DNA from: an uncultured Anaerovibrio sp.
GTDB lineage: Bacteria; Bacillota; Negativicutes; Selenomonadales; Selenomonadaceae
Direction of reading: 5' to 3'
Assembly: GCA_934203205.1 (NCBI GenBank)
Contig: CAKPYV010000001.1
Coordinates: 62,001-126,000, forward strand
DNA: 64,000 bases
In this document: in pieces, positions 8,630 to 17,080 of the stretch
Numbering within the stretch: position 1 is the stretch's first letter
How the letters are laid out: each line of letters begins with the position of its first letter
The notes under the pieces: model-generated
Seen by the model: only the letters and a program-made list of their open reading frames with translations
What the model was told of the DNA's origin: nothing
Databases searched by the model: none
Translations under genes and position numbers: made by a program

Positions 8630-9610
8630 ATGCATATAGCCTGCCTGGACACAGAGTCCACAAGTACAGGAAGATACAATGAAATACTGGAGCTGGCCAT
8701 TTACAGTGCCAGAGGTGAGCTGGTGCTCAATAGCCTTTATAAGCCTAAGAGAAATAGACGCTGGCCTCATTCTGAGAAGGTACATGGCATTAGTCCGGAT
8801 ATGGTACAGGACAAGCCTCATTTTCAGGATTGCCTACGCAAGATTCAGAAAATCTTTGATCGCTGTCAGATGATATTAGGCTTTGCTCTGGATAATGATG
8901 TTCGCATTTTGGAACAGTCTGGCATTAAGGGACTTACACCTGAGCGTTGTTTGGATGTGCGGGAGCTTTTCTGGGGCGTGTATCGTGATGAACTCCAGAT
9001 GGATTTTTATCATGTGCCTAGCTTGATAAAATGCGCAGAGTTTTGTGGTTATGTATGGGAGGAAGGCTCGGCTCATTCTGCAGCCGCAGATGCCAAGGCT
9101 ACTCTTTACTGCTATGAGGTTTTGATGCGTAAGTTTATCACTCTGTATAACTTGTGTCCTATTCATGAGGAACAGGATCGCCTTACGGACGAGCAGATTT
9201 ATGCAGGTTGGGAATATCTCCACAAGATGGTGGCAGAGGAAATGCATCGCCGCATGGTAGAAAAGGCTAAGGGGTGGCTTTATCTTATAGATACGCCAGA
9301 GGGGACGCTGATGGTGGCCCGTCGCAAGCCTTATAATACCCATCGCCATGAGGAGGAAAGCAGCAGTCAGGACAATCATCAAGCCCGGGGAGGGCTTGAT
9401 GGTCAGCAGACGGCTAATGGTGGACGCCCTGGCCACGGACATGTAGTGGCAGAGATTCAGCTGGCTGATTTTTCCAAGGGATATGAGGAACTGTTTGAGC
9501 ATTTTCGTTCTCGTCAGCTGCCTCATAGCAATGGAGAGAAGTATTATTACCAACTAAAACCTGAGGATATAGACTATTTCAATAGTTATAGCAATGTCTT
9601 TGAGGGTTGA
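8630..9610 (+). CDS. DEDDh-family 3'-5' exonuclease
   Basis: This is a DnaQ-like nuclease of 326 aa. The catalytic pattern is visible in the first 165 residues: DTES at residues 7-10, a GFALDNDV segment, and HSAAADAKAT with the general-base His and final Asp. A C-terminal half of about 150 residues has no clear domain and carries a low-complexity Gly/His-rich stretch near 245-275. The protein lacks polymerase-type domains. It could trim DNA or RNA. It starts 26 bases after the second rpoA and is likely in the same transcript. Confidence 0.85.
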   Translation: MHIACLDTESTSTGRYNEILELAIYSARGELVLNSLYKPKRNRRWPHSEKVHGISPDMVQDKPHFQDCLRKIQKIFDRCQMILGFALDNDVRILEQSGIKGLTPERCLDVRELFWGVYRDELQMDFYHVPSLIKCAEFCGYVWEEGSAHSAAADAKATLYCYEVLMRKFITLYNLCPIHEEQDRLTDEQIYAGWEYLHKMVAEEMHRRMVEKAKGWLYLIDTPEGTLMVARRKPYNTHRHEEESSSQDNHQARGGLDGQQTANGGRPGHGHVVAEIQLADFSKGYEELFEHFRSRQLPHSNGEKYYYQLKPEDIDYFNSYSNVFEG

Positions 9611-9643
9611 TGCAGAATGTTGGCTCTGTGTTTTAGAAAAAGT

Positions 9644-9672
9644 TTGACAATTTGATTTTATAGTGCTATCAT
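9644..9672 (+). promoter_or_regulatory. tmRNA promoter
   Basis: TTGACA (9644-9649), 17 bases, TATCAT (9667-9672). It lies about 65 bases before the mature tmRNA 5' end, which implies a processed precursor. Confidence 0.75.
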
Positions 9673-9736
9673 AGCATTACAAAATGTATTTATACTCTGA
9701 AATCCTGCCCTTGGGGCAGTCGATTTCCCTTTACAG

Positions 9737-10088
9737 GGGGATGTAAAGGTTTCGACGGGGGTGGCTGGAGTATGGATAGCGAGCCGGGGGGTCACCTAGC
9801 CCCGTTAGTAAGGTGAAAACGCTTTAAATATAAAAGCAAACGAAAACTACGCTTTAGCAGCTTGATGCTAACCCCTGTATTCTTAGCTCCCGCCTGAGAG
9901 TATAAGGGGCCAATTGCGGGATACCTGATGTCTGACTCCTGGAGGACTGAAGGGGAAATTTTTCCAGGATGGAATGGACGGCGGTTGTCTGTGTCTGCCT
10001 AGATTCGAGATTTAAACATTGACTGCGCTCGGAGAAGTCTATATGACAACGCTTTCGGACAGGAGTTCGATTCTCCTCATCTCCACCA
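9737..10088 (+). ncRNA. ssrA: Transfer-messenger RNA (tmRNA)
   Basis: tmRNA rescues stalled ribosomes. The 5' GGGGATG (9737-9743) pairs with the 3' CATCTCC just before CCA, which is encoded (10086-10088). The T-arm GAGTTCGATTCTC is clear. The tag reading frame begins near 9836 and encodes ANENYALAA followed by TGA. It ends in LAA, as expected for ClpXP and ClpAP recognition. It is of one-piece type and about 352 nt long. Reading frames that overlap it are not real genes. Confidence 0.97.
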
Positions 10089-10128
10089 GTAATAAGCACG
10101 AAAATAGGAAATATCGTGTTTTACATAG

Positions 10129-10165
10129 ATAGCCTGATTGGTTTTATAACCGGTCAGGCTATTTT
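10129..10165 (+). terminator. Terminator after tmRNA
   Basis: A 15 bp stem with one or two wobble pairs (ATAGCCTGATTGGTT with its complement), a four-base loop, then TTTT. Confidence 0.85.
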
Positions 10166-10185
10166 CGTGTCAATTTTCCATTATT

Positions 10186-10214
10186 TTGCGGTGCTTGCTA
10201 TTATATGTTATAAT
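10186..10214 (+). promoter_or_regulatory. Promoter of the MATE transporter gene
   Basis: TTGCGG (10186-10191), 17 bases, TATAAT (10209-10214). Confidence 0.6.
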
Positions 10215-10258
10215 ATTTTTTTGAAAAGGATTATAGAAGATAAGATTTAGGAGATATT

Positions 10259-11650
10259 ATGTTGATTTTTAAGAAAAGAAGCAGGCCGATGATTCGGAGG
10301 TTGCTGGCTTTGATGCTGCCGATTATTACTTCTCAGGCGGCAATTGTGGGGATGAATTTTTTTGATACGGCTATGTCCGGCAAGTATGGTGCAGCGGATT
10401 TGGCTGGCGTGGCAGCTGGCAGTAATCTATGGATGATTGTCCTAACAAGCGTTTCGGGAATTTTGATGGCAGCCATGCCCTTGATTGCCAATTTGCTAGG
10501 GAAAGGTGGCAAGACAGAAGTAACAGCTGTAGTCCGCAAAGGCCTCTGCCTTGCTTTTGTCTTTGATGTGGTTTTGCTGTCGGTTGGTATGGCTGTGGTG
10601 CCTTTGCTGTTAGGTAATATGGGCTTGGAGCCCAGGGTGTATGATGTTGCTATAGGGTATCTGCTCGCTATAGCCTTTGGGATTCCGGCTATTTTTGCTA
10701 GTGTGCTTCTGCGCTCCTTTGTGGATACTTTGGGACACACAACCCTTAGCATGAAAATTTTTCTGTTTGCCCTGCCGATTAATGCAGTGCTGAATTATTG
10801 TTTTATTTTCGGTGCTTTTGGCGTGCCTGAATTTGGCGGAGTTGGGGCCGGTATTACCACATCAGCTACCTATTGGCTGATTTTATTTATGTATGTGTAT
10901 AACGTCTGCCGGCGTTCTCCTTTTAAGGAGTATGGAATTTTTGCCTTTGGGACTTCCCGGTATGAAATATCAGAAAAGGCAACTGAACGGATAAATAATT
11001 CTAAGCCAATTTCCTATCTGGAATATCTGCGTATCGGCATACCTTTGGGATTGTCCATTATGCTAGAAACAAGCGTATTTTCTATTACAGCATTCTTGGT
11101 GGCAAAATTCGGTACAACGGCATTGGCTGCCCATCAGGCAGCAGTAAATTTTTCCACATTGATTTACATGGTTCCTATGGGATTTTCCATGGCGGCTACT
11201 ATTCTAATCGGTTATGAATATGGCGGTAAAAATTATCAGGCCGTTAGGGATTATATTAGGATTTGCCTTGAAATGAGCTGTACTATAGGAATTTTGTATA
11301 TCATAATTGAAATTTTTGCTTGTCATCAGATTGCGGCCCTGTATTCAAATGATGTAATGGTTACGGAACTGGTGGCTCAGCTTATTTTGCTGGCCTGCAT
11401 CTGGCAGATGGGGGATATGCTTAGTGCACCTTGTCAGGGAATTACCCGTGGCATGAAGGATGTTAACGCAACACTGATTGCTTCTGGAATAGCTTATTGG
11501 CTTATCTGTCTGCCAGTGGGATATATTTTGGACTATGGTTTCAATATAGGTTTGTATTCTTATTGGTTGAGCCTTGATGCGGGGGTGTTGGTAAGTGCCT
11601 TTGTTATTTTGCTGCGCTTGCGTTATGATATGAAAACACTGCTGCATTGA
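10259..11650 (+). CDS. MATE-family multidrug/sodium antiporter
   Basis: This is a 463-residue membrane protein with about 12 hydrophobic segments in two homologous halves, the standard MATE (NorM/DinF-like) arrangement. The N-terminal half begins RRLLALMLPIITSQAAIVGMN-like and has the FFDTAMSGKYG segment typical of MATE helix 2. The second half has FGTTALAAHQAA, the matching signature. Such proteins export cationic drugs or metabolites in exchange for Na+ or H+. The substrate is not predictable. The start has TTTAGGAGA upstream. It is a monocistronic unit. Confidence 0.93.
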   Translation: MLIFKKRSRPMIRRLLALMLPIITSQAAIVGMNFFDTAMSGKYGAADLAGVAAGSNLWMIVLTSVSGILMAAMPLIANLLGKGGKTEVTAVVRKGLCLAFVFDVVLLSVGMAVVPLLLGNMGLEPRVYDVAIGYLLAIAFGIPAIFASVLLRSFVDTLGHTTLSMKIFLFALPINAVLNYCFIFGAFGVPEFGGVGAGITTSATYWLILFMYVYNVCRRSPFKEYGIFAFGTSRYEISEKATERINNSKPISYLEYLRIGIPLGLSIMLETSVFSITAFLVAKFGTTALAAHQAAVNFSTLIYMVPMGFSMAATILIGYEYGGKNYQAVRDYIRICLEMSCTIGILYIIIEIFACHQIAALYSNDVMVTELVAQLILLACIWQMGDMLSAPCQGITRGMKDVNATLIASGIAYWLICLPVGYILDYGFNIGLYSYWLSLDAGVLVSAFVILLRLRYDMKTLLH

Positions 11651-11684
11651 AATGTCTAATTTTTCCGCTGCGTTTTGCCTTATA

Positions 11685-11713
11685 TGGACATATTTGCAAA
11701 AAAAAGCTATAAT
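11685..11713 (+). promoter_or_regulatory. Promoter of the MNT antitoxin-like gene
   Basis: TGGACA (11685-11690), 17 bases, TATAAT (11708-11713). Confidence 0.6.
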
Positions 11714-11823
11714 TAAGACATATGAAGAATATGTTGAATTATTAATTCTAAGAGATTCTACCTATGATAATACCCAAAGATGCTTCTTCTGAAAAATACT
11801 TACTAATAAGGAGGGTGGGAATC

Positions 11824-12159
11824 GTGAATAATGATATACTAAGGGATATATTGTGTTCTATAAAGCAAGGATATAAGCAGGTATATGGAGATGATATTAT
11901 GGATATATACCTTTATGGTTCCTACGCTCGCGGAGATTATGAACAAGATTCGGATATTGATTTTGTGGCCATTGTAAAGGGAAATCGTCTGGATTTGCAA
12001 AAGAAGCTTAAAGTTATGTGGGACATTGCTGCTGATTTGGGCTTAGAGAATGATATTGTTATTTCGCCAACAGTTATTCCTTATAATGAATTTTTGCAGT
12101 ATCAGGAAAAGCTCCCCTATTATAGGAATATAATAAAGGAGGGTGTTAAGGTTGGATGA
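11824..12159 (+). CDS. MNT-type nucleotidyltransferase (HEPN/MNT antitoxin family)
   Basis: This minimal nucleotidyltransferase of 111 aa has the catalytic motif GSYARGDYEQDSDIDF (GS followed by DxD). Proteins of this size normally pair with a HEPN toxin and inactivate it by adding nucleotides (type VII toxin-antitoxin). GTG at 11824 is chosen because AGGAGG is nine bases upstream; an upstream ATG at 11764 has no ribosome binding site. The expected HEPN partner overlaps the end of this gene but is broken (12152-12217). The region is AT-rich compared with its neighbours, suggesting acquired DNA. Confidence 0.85.
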   Translation: MNNDILRDILCSIKQGYKQVYGDDIMDIYLYGSYARGDYEQDSDIDFVAIVKGNRLDLQKKLKVMWDIAADLGLENDIVISPTVIPYNEFLQYQEKLPYYRNIIKEGVKVG

Positions 12160-12217
12160 TTTAGTAAGATATCGTTTAGATAGCGCAAAGGAAGGGCAGA
12201 GGAATTTTATCAAGTAG
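12152..12217 (+). pseudogene. HEPN toxin (HepT-like) remnant
   Basis: Starting from TTG at 12152, overlapping the MNT gene, the frame encodes LDDLVRYRLDSAKEGQRNF and then stops at TAG after 21 codons. LxDLVRYRLxxAKE is how HEPN partners of MNT genes commonly begin, and they usually continue to about 120-140 residues. A short hydrophilic tail in another frame follows (to about 12257), which fits an internal deletion or frameshift. Translation as it stands would give no RNase domain. Confidence 0.55.
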
Positions 12218-12336
12218 TAAGTCAATATTTATCAGATGATACTTGTAAAATTTAATAATAAAATTTTTATAAGAATTGTAGTTTTATAGAAAAATTATTA
12301 ATATTTGAGGAATCATGTTGAATAGAGGTAAAGAAT

Positions 12337-12858
12337 ATGGAAACATTAAAGGCAATGGCTACAAGAAAAAGTGTAAGAGAGTTTACTGATGAGGGGATTA
12401 CCTTTGAGGACATTAAGAAAATTCTTACAGCGGGCATGAGCGGTCCTAGCTGTATGAACAAGAGAATGTGGTCCTTTGTGGTTATTCGCAACAAGGAACT
12501 GCTGGGGAAGCTGTCTGTAGCTAATGGTCTTTATGCAGCACCCCTTAGAGGAGCTGCTTTGGGTATTTTGGTGTGCGGTGATTTGGAGCGGGCCTTGCCG
12601 GATGCTCCAGAGTATTGGGTTATTGATGCCTCTATTGCTACCCAGAATATGGTATTAGCTGCTCAGGATTTGGGCATTGGCAGTGTATGGCTGGGTTGTT
12701 GGCCTTGTGAGGATAGAGTGCAGGAGGTCAAGGAGCTGATGGCTTTGCCGGAGAACATTGTGCCTCATTCTATTTTGGCTCTAGGCTATGCCGAAGAACC
12801 AGATAATGAGGAACGGGATCTCTATGAAAGTGATAGAGTTCATTTTGACGAATGGTAA
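12337..12858 (+). CDS. Nitroreductase-family flavoprotein
   Basis: This 173-residue FMN-dependent oxidoreductase has the family hallmarks: an early RKSVREFTDEGIT segment, GPSCMNKRMWSFVVI for FMN/NAD(P)H binding, DASIATQNMVLAAQDLGIGSVWLG in the dimer core, and a late ALGYAEE. Such small nitroreductases reduce nitro compounds, quinones or flavins; the natural substrate is unknown. AGAGGTAAAG provides the ribosome binding site. It is monocistronic between the decayed toxin-antitoxin locus and the RNase J gene. Confidence 0.92.
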   Translation: METLKAMATRKSVREFTDEGITFEDIKKILTAGMSGPSCMNKRMWSFVVIRNKELLGKLSVANGLYAAPLRGAALGILVCGDLERALPDAPEYWVIDASIATQNMVLAAQDLGIGSVWLGCWPCEDRVQEVKELMALPENIVPHSILALGYAEEPDNEERDLYESDRVHFDEW

Positions 12859-12863
12859 ATTTA

Positions 12864-12893
12864 TTTACATTTGCCCGTTATATATGTTATAAT
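12864..12893 (+). promoter_or_regulatory. Promoter upstream of the RNase J leader
   Basis: TTTACA (12864-12869), 18 bases, TATAAT (12888-12893). It would start a leader of about 230 nt before the RNase J gene. Confidence 0.6.
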
Positions 12894-12941
12894 TACATGT
12901 AATGAGCAGAACGGATCAATTTTTAAAGGAGTTTTTGTGCT

Positions 12942-13036
12942 CAGTGTGGCGGCCACTGAGGAGTTTTCTGTTAGGGAAAATAGCGGACAGGAAATGGGTG
13001 GCCGGTGTACACACTGTATTTTGTTGTGCATTTTTT
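12942..13036 (+). ncRNA. Long structured leader or small RNA before the RNase J gene
   Basis: Nested pairings stack on one axis: CAGTGTG (12942-12948) with CACACTG (13010-13016), GGCCAC (12951-12956) with GTGGCC (12998-13003), and an inner TTTTCTGT/ACAGGAAA stem. Six T residues at 13031-13036 could end a short RNA. It resembles a long rod-like RNA, but I cannot match it to 6S RNA or another known family. Confidence 0.4.
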
Positions 13037-13129
13037 GCGAATTTGGATAATTGGACGGTTTGACTTAGAGAAAATGTTTTGCATACTAGGTTATAATAAA
13101 AAATTAATATAAATATGGAGGTGTGATTT

Positions 13130-14794
13130 TTGGCAAGAGAAAAACAAAAATTACAAATTATCCCTCTGGGTGGCTTAGGCGAAATCGGTAAGAACATGAC
13201 TGTAGTGCGGTACGGAGATGAAATACTGCTTATCGATGCTGGCCTGATGTTCCCAGATGAGGAGATGCTGGGTATTGATCTGGTTATTCCTGATATTTCC
13301 TATCTGGTGGAAAATCGGGACAAGATTCGGGCTATTGTGCTGACTCACGGACATGAGGATCATATTGGTGCACTGCCCTATGTACTAAAGCAGATTAATG
13401 TACCTGTCTATGGTACTCGTCTTACTTTGGGGATTTTGGAGGGGCGCCTGCGGGAAAATGGTGTAGATTCCAGTAATTTGCGGACTGTAATGCAGGGAGA
13501 TACCATTAGAGCAGGCTGTTTCCACGTAAACTTTATTCGTGTGAACCACAGTATTCCTGATGCTGTAGGTTTGGCTATTAATACCCCTATGGGTACAATT
13601 GTTCATACGGGTGACTTTAAGCTGGACTATACCCCTATTGACGGCAAGATGACGGATTTCCGCCGTTTCTCTGAACTGGGCAAGAAGGGTGTTCTCTTGA
13701 TGATGGCAGACAGCACCAATGCAGAGAGAGCGGGGCATACTCCAAGCGAAAGCACTGTTGGCGCAGCCTTTGATAAGGCTTTTCATGGTGCCCGTTCCCG
13801 TATTATTGTGGCTACTTTCTCCTCCAATGTTCATCGTATTCAGCAGATTATCAACACTGCGGTACGATACAAGAGAAAGGTAGCTGTGCTGGGCCGCAGT
13901 ATGGTAAATGTAGTGAATATTTCCTTGGATTTGGGCTATATTAATGCTCCAGAGGGCACCCTGATAGATATTGACAATATTGGCAACTATCCTATGGATC
14001 AGGTGGTTATTATTACCACAGGCAGTCAGGGAGAGCCAATGTCTGCTCTGACTCGTATGTCCCAGTCTGACCATCGCAAGGTTGGCATAGTGCCAGGAGA
14101 TACAGTTATTATTTCTGCTACCCCAATTCCAGGTAATGAAAAGCTGGTTTCCCGTACTATTGACAATCTGCTGAAGTTGGGAGCTAATGTAGTATATGGC
14201 CGGGAGAATGGTATTCACGTATCAGGCCATGCTAGTCAGGAAGAGCTGAAGCTGATGCACAATCTGGTGCAGCCAAGATTCTTTATTCCTGTTCATGGTG
14301 AGTACCGCCATCTGGTGAAGCATGCCAAGCTGGCAGCTGAACTGGGCATGCCAAAGGATCATATCTTTATTGGCGAAAACGGCCAGATTTTGGAATTTAC
14401 TAGAGACAGGGGCTATGTGGCAGGTCGTGTAACCTCTGGCCGTGTACTGATTGATGGCTTAGGTGTAGGTGATGTAGGCAATATTGTTCTGCGGGATCGC
14501 CGTCAGCTGTCCCAGGATGGTATTATTATTATAGTAGTAACTATGGATAAGGGCACTGGTACTGTAGTAGCAGGTCCAGACATTGTATCCCGAGGCTTCG
14601 TTTATGTACGTGAGTCTGAGGAACTGATGGAGGATGTAAAAATCCGGGTAGAGGAAGCTCTTTGTCACTGCGAGGAAGAGGGTATTACCGAATGGGCTGC
14701 TCTGAAATCCGCTATGCGTGATGCTTTGGGCCGTTTTATTTTCGAGCGTACCCGTCGTCGTCCAATGATTCTGCCTATTATCATGGAAGTATAA
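13130..14794 (+). CDS. rnj: Ribonuclease J
   Basis: A 554-residue RNase of the metallo-beta-lactamase/beta-CASP class. It has 5'-3' exonuclease and endonuclease activity in mRNA decay and rRNA maturation. The zinc motif LTHGHEDHIGA is near residue 70, the beta-CASP motifs follow (STNAERAGHTPSE, SGHASQEEL), and the C-terminal domain is present. Translation starts at TTG (13130) with GGAGGTG seven bases upstream; no ATG gives a complete N terminus. The poor start codon and long leader may limit synthesis. The FTR-like gene follows 33 bases later. Confidence 0.95.
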   Translation: MAREKQKLQIIPLGGLGEIGKNMTVVRYGDEILLIDAGLMFPDEEMLGIDLVIPDISYLVENRDKIRAIVLTHGHEDHIGALPYVLKQINVPVYGTRLTLGILEGRLRENGVDSSNLRTVMQGDTIRAGCFHVNFIRVNHSIPDAVGLAINTPMGTIVHTGDFKLDYTPIDGKMTDFRRFSELGKKGVLLMMADSTNAERAGHTPSESTVGAAFDKAFHGARSRIIVATFSSNVHRIQQIINTAVRYKRKVAVLGRSMVNVVNISLDLGYINAPEGTLIDIDNIGNYPMDQVVIITTGSQGEPMSALTRMSQSDHRKVGIVPGDTVIISATPIPGNEKLVSRTIDNLLKLGANVVYGRENGIHVSGHASQEELKLMHNLVQPRFFIPVHGEYRHLVKHAKLAAELGMPKDHIFIGENGQILEFTRDRGYVAGRVTSGRVLIDGLGVGDVGNIVLRDRRQLSQDGIIIIVVTMDKGTGTVVAGPDIVSRGFVYVRESEELMEDVKIRVEEALCHCEEEGITEWAALKSAMRDALGRFIFERTRRRPMILPIIMEV

Positions 14795-14827
14795 ATTATA
14801 AATAAAAGTAAATAGGAGGTGGTCCAT

Positions 14828-15031
14828 ATGAAAATTTTGCTTAACCCTGATGCCAAGGTGGTAAAGACGATTAAGGATGGTCTGGCCAAAAAGGATGGAT
14901 ATTGCCCTTGCCGAATTGCCCGTATAGAGGACAATAAATGTATGTGTAAGGAGTTTCGGGATCAGATTGCAGATCCGGAGTTTGAAGGCTTTTGTCATTG
15001 CCGCCTCTATTACAAGTCTCTAAAAGAATAA
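14828..15031 (+). CDS. Ferredoxin-thioredoxin reductase catalytic-chain-like protein
   Basis: A 67-residue protein whose cysteine pattern follows the ferredoxin:thioredoxin reductase beta chain: CPC (GYCPCR), then CMC, then CHC near the C terminus. In that family these cysteines hold a [4Fe-4S] cluster and a redox-active disulfide. No variable chain or thioredoxin is adjacent, so its partner is unknown. The ATG at 14828 follows AGGAGG by eight bases. It is probably co-transcribed with the RNase J gene and is followed by a terminator. Confidence 0.85.
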   Translation: MKILLNPDAKVVKTIKDGLAKKDGYCPCRIARIEDNKCMCKEFRDQIADPEFEGFCHCRLYYKSLKE

Positions 15032-15039
15032 AGGCAAGG

Positions 15040-15092
15040 CTGCCTGTTAGAGTTAGTCCCTGGGGATGAACTTTAGCAGGCAGATTTTTTTT
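15040..15092 (+). terminator. Terminator after the RNase J/FTR unit
   Basis: CTGCCTG (15040-15046) pairs with CAGGCAG (15077-15083), with further pairing inside, followed by a run of eight T residues. Confidence 0.85.
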
Positions 15093-15119
15093 GTCTAAAA
15101 AATCAAATACTGGTATAAT
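15091..15119 (+). promoter_or_regulatory. Promoter of nadE
   Basis: TTGTCT (15091-15096), 17 bases, TATAAT (15114-15119). The -35 element overlaps the T run of the previous terminator. Confidence 0.65.
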
Positions 15120-15153
15120 GTTTCAGTGTAAATTTAATTAAGAGGTGCTGCAG

Positions 15154-17043
15154 ATGTTGAAGATTGTTACAGCTCAGCTGAAGGTTCAGCCGGGACATCC
15201 ATCAGAAAACACAGAAAATATGTTAACCATGATTGCTCAGGCCAAGGCTCAAGGTGCAGATTTGATTATCTTTCCAGAAATGGCTGTGCCAGGCTATCTT
15301 TTAGGGGATACCTGGGAGCAATATGCTTTCTTGAAGGATTGTGAGGAATGTGGTCAGGATATAATAGAGGCTTCTCAGGATATTGCTATTATTTTTGGTA
15401 ATGTGGCTGTAGATTGGGAGAAGAAAAATTATGACGGCCGAGTGCGGAAGTATAATGCTCTGTTTACGGCATGGCAGGGCAAATTGGTTCAGCCAAGGAA
15501 TATGCCCTATCCATATGTCATAAAAACACTGATGCCAAATTATCGTGAGTTTGATGATACCAGATATTTCTTTGGTTTGAAACAGCTGGCAGAGGAAATG
15601 GGCACAGAGGCAGCCAAGCTTATAGGTACAGTGCCTCTGACTATCAAGGGACAGGATTATAATATTGGCGGTTTCCTGTGTGAAGATGGCTGGAGTGAGG
15701 ATTATAATCTGGCACCAGTGGAAGTGTTAACTCGTCAGGGGGTAGATATGCTGGTAAATATTTCTGCGTCCCCGTATACGCTGGGTAAAAACGGCAAGCG
15801 GCATCGGGTTTTTGGCAAGCAGGCCAAGGCAGCCGGTGTGCCTTTGTTTTATGTAAATAATGTGGGGATTCAGAACAACGGTAAAACTGTATATACCTTT
15901 GATGGCTCTAGTACCTTGTATAATGGTCAGGGTCTGATGGTGGACTGCCTGCCTAAATATCAACAGGGTATGGGGATTTATGCATTGGATAAAATTCAGA
16001 CCATGCCGAAGTTCCAGCGGGAAAAACAGCCAGACATTGCCCATATTTTTACGGCTATTGAATATGCGGTTAAGGAGTTCTTGGCGGATATCCATATGGA
16101 CAAGGTGGTTATTGGTATCTCCGGCGGTATAGATTCAGCCGTAGCTGCGGCTTTATACACTCATATCCTGGGGCCGGAAAAGGTTCTATTGGTTAATATG
16201 CCAAGTGTTTATAACTCTGCAACCACCAAGGGATTGGCTCAGGAGCTGGCGGTAAATCTAGGCTGTAATTACACCATTATACCGATTCAGGAATCAGTGG
16301 ATCACACTATAGACCAGCTGGAACATATCCCTGTTACTTTCCTCAAGGACGGCAGTAAGTTTAATTTACAGGTTTCTTCCTTTGTAGCAGAAAATATTCA
16401 GGCTAGAGATCGCAGTGCCAGAGTTTTGGCAGGGGCAGCAGCAGCCTTTGGGGGCGGCTTTACCTGCAATGCCAATAAGGCAGAAACCACAGTGGGCTAT
16501 TCCACACTTTATGGAGACCAGTCTGGCTTCCTGTGTGCATTGGCAGATTTGTGGAAGCATCAGGTATATGATCTGGCTAGATATATGAATCAGGTGGTAT
16601 ATGGTCGTGAGGTAGTACCTCAGGCCACTATTGATATTGTGCCTAGTGCAGAGCTGTCCAATGCTCAGAACGTGGATGAAGGCTTGGGTGATCCTATCAA
16701 ATATCCATATCATGATTATCTTTTCCGCAGCTTTGTGGAGAAGTGGCAAAAAGCTGCCCCCGCAGATATTCTGCAATGGTATGCTGATGGGGTATTGGAG
16801 GAAAAAATTGGCTGTCAGCAGGGCTTGGTGGCTAAGTATTTCCCTACAGCAGCAGATTTTATTGCGGATTTGGAGCGCTGGTGGCGCCAGTTCTGCGGTA
16901 TGTCTATAGCTAAACGCATTCAGGCACCGCCTATTGTAGCTGTCAGCAGGAGAGCCTATGGTTTCGATCATCGGGAGGCTCAGAATGGGATATACTATAC
17001 CAGAGCCTATAGACGGTTAAAGGCAAAGCTGTTACAGGAGTAA
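15154..17043 (+). CDS. nadE: Glutamine-dependent NAD+ synthetase
   Basis: The 629-residue two-domain enzyme makes NAD+ from nicotinic acid adenine dinucleotide. The N-terminal nitrilase-type glutaminase domain (about 1-290) shows IIFPEMAVPGY with the Glu, and GGFLCEDGW with the nucleophilic Cys. The C-terminal synthetase domain has the PP-loop ISGGIDSAVAAALY near residue 325 and the NKAETTVGYSTLYGD signature. It can therefore take nitrogen from glutamine directly. ATG 15154 follows AGAGGTG. The symporter gene starts 37 bases downstream and may share the transcript. Confidence 0.95.
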   Translation: MLKIVTAQLKVQPGHPSENTENMLTMIAQAKAQGADLIIFPEMAVPGYLLGDTWEQYAFLKDCEECGQDIIEASQDIAIIFGNVAVDWEKKNYDGRVRKYNALFTAWQGKLVQPRNMPYPYVIKTLMPNYREFDDTRYFFGLKQLAEEMGTEAAKLIGTVPLTIKGQDYNIGGFLCEDGWSEDYNLAPVEVLTRQGVDMLVNISASPYTLGKNGKRHRVFGKQAKAAGVPLFYVNNVGIQNNGKTVYTFDGSSTLYNGQGLMVDCLPKYQQGMGIYALDKIQTMPKFQREKQPDIAHIFTAIEYAVKEFLADIHMDKVVIGISGGIDSAVAAALYTHILGPEKVLLVNMPSVYNSATTKGLAQELAVNLGCNYTIIPIQESVDHTIDQLEHIPVTFLKDGSKFNLQVSSFVAENIQARDRSARVLAGAAAAFGGGFTCNANKAETTVGYSTLYGDQSGFLCALADLWKHQVYDLARYMNQVVYGREVVPQATIDIVPSAELSNAQNVDEGLGDPIKYPYHDYLFRSFVEKWQKAAPADILQWYADGVLEEKIGCQQGLVAKYFPTAADFIADLERWWRQFCGMSIAKRIQAPPIVAVSRRAYGFDHREAQNGIYYTRAYRRLKAKLLQE

Positions 17044-17080
17044 CTTTTATTTGGTAAATACATTGAGAGAAGGCTAAGGC

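Noticed and set aside
9854..10099. 81-codon minus-strand frame across tmRNA
   Set aside because: It is entirely within the tmRNA gene.
12900..13036. 6S RNA candidate
   Set aside because: Long rod-like folding is present, but the outer closing stem does not form and I see no conserved central bubble; left as an unclassified structured leader.
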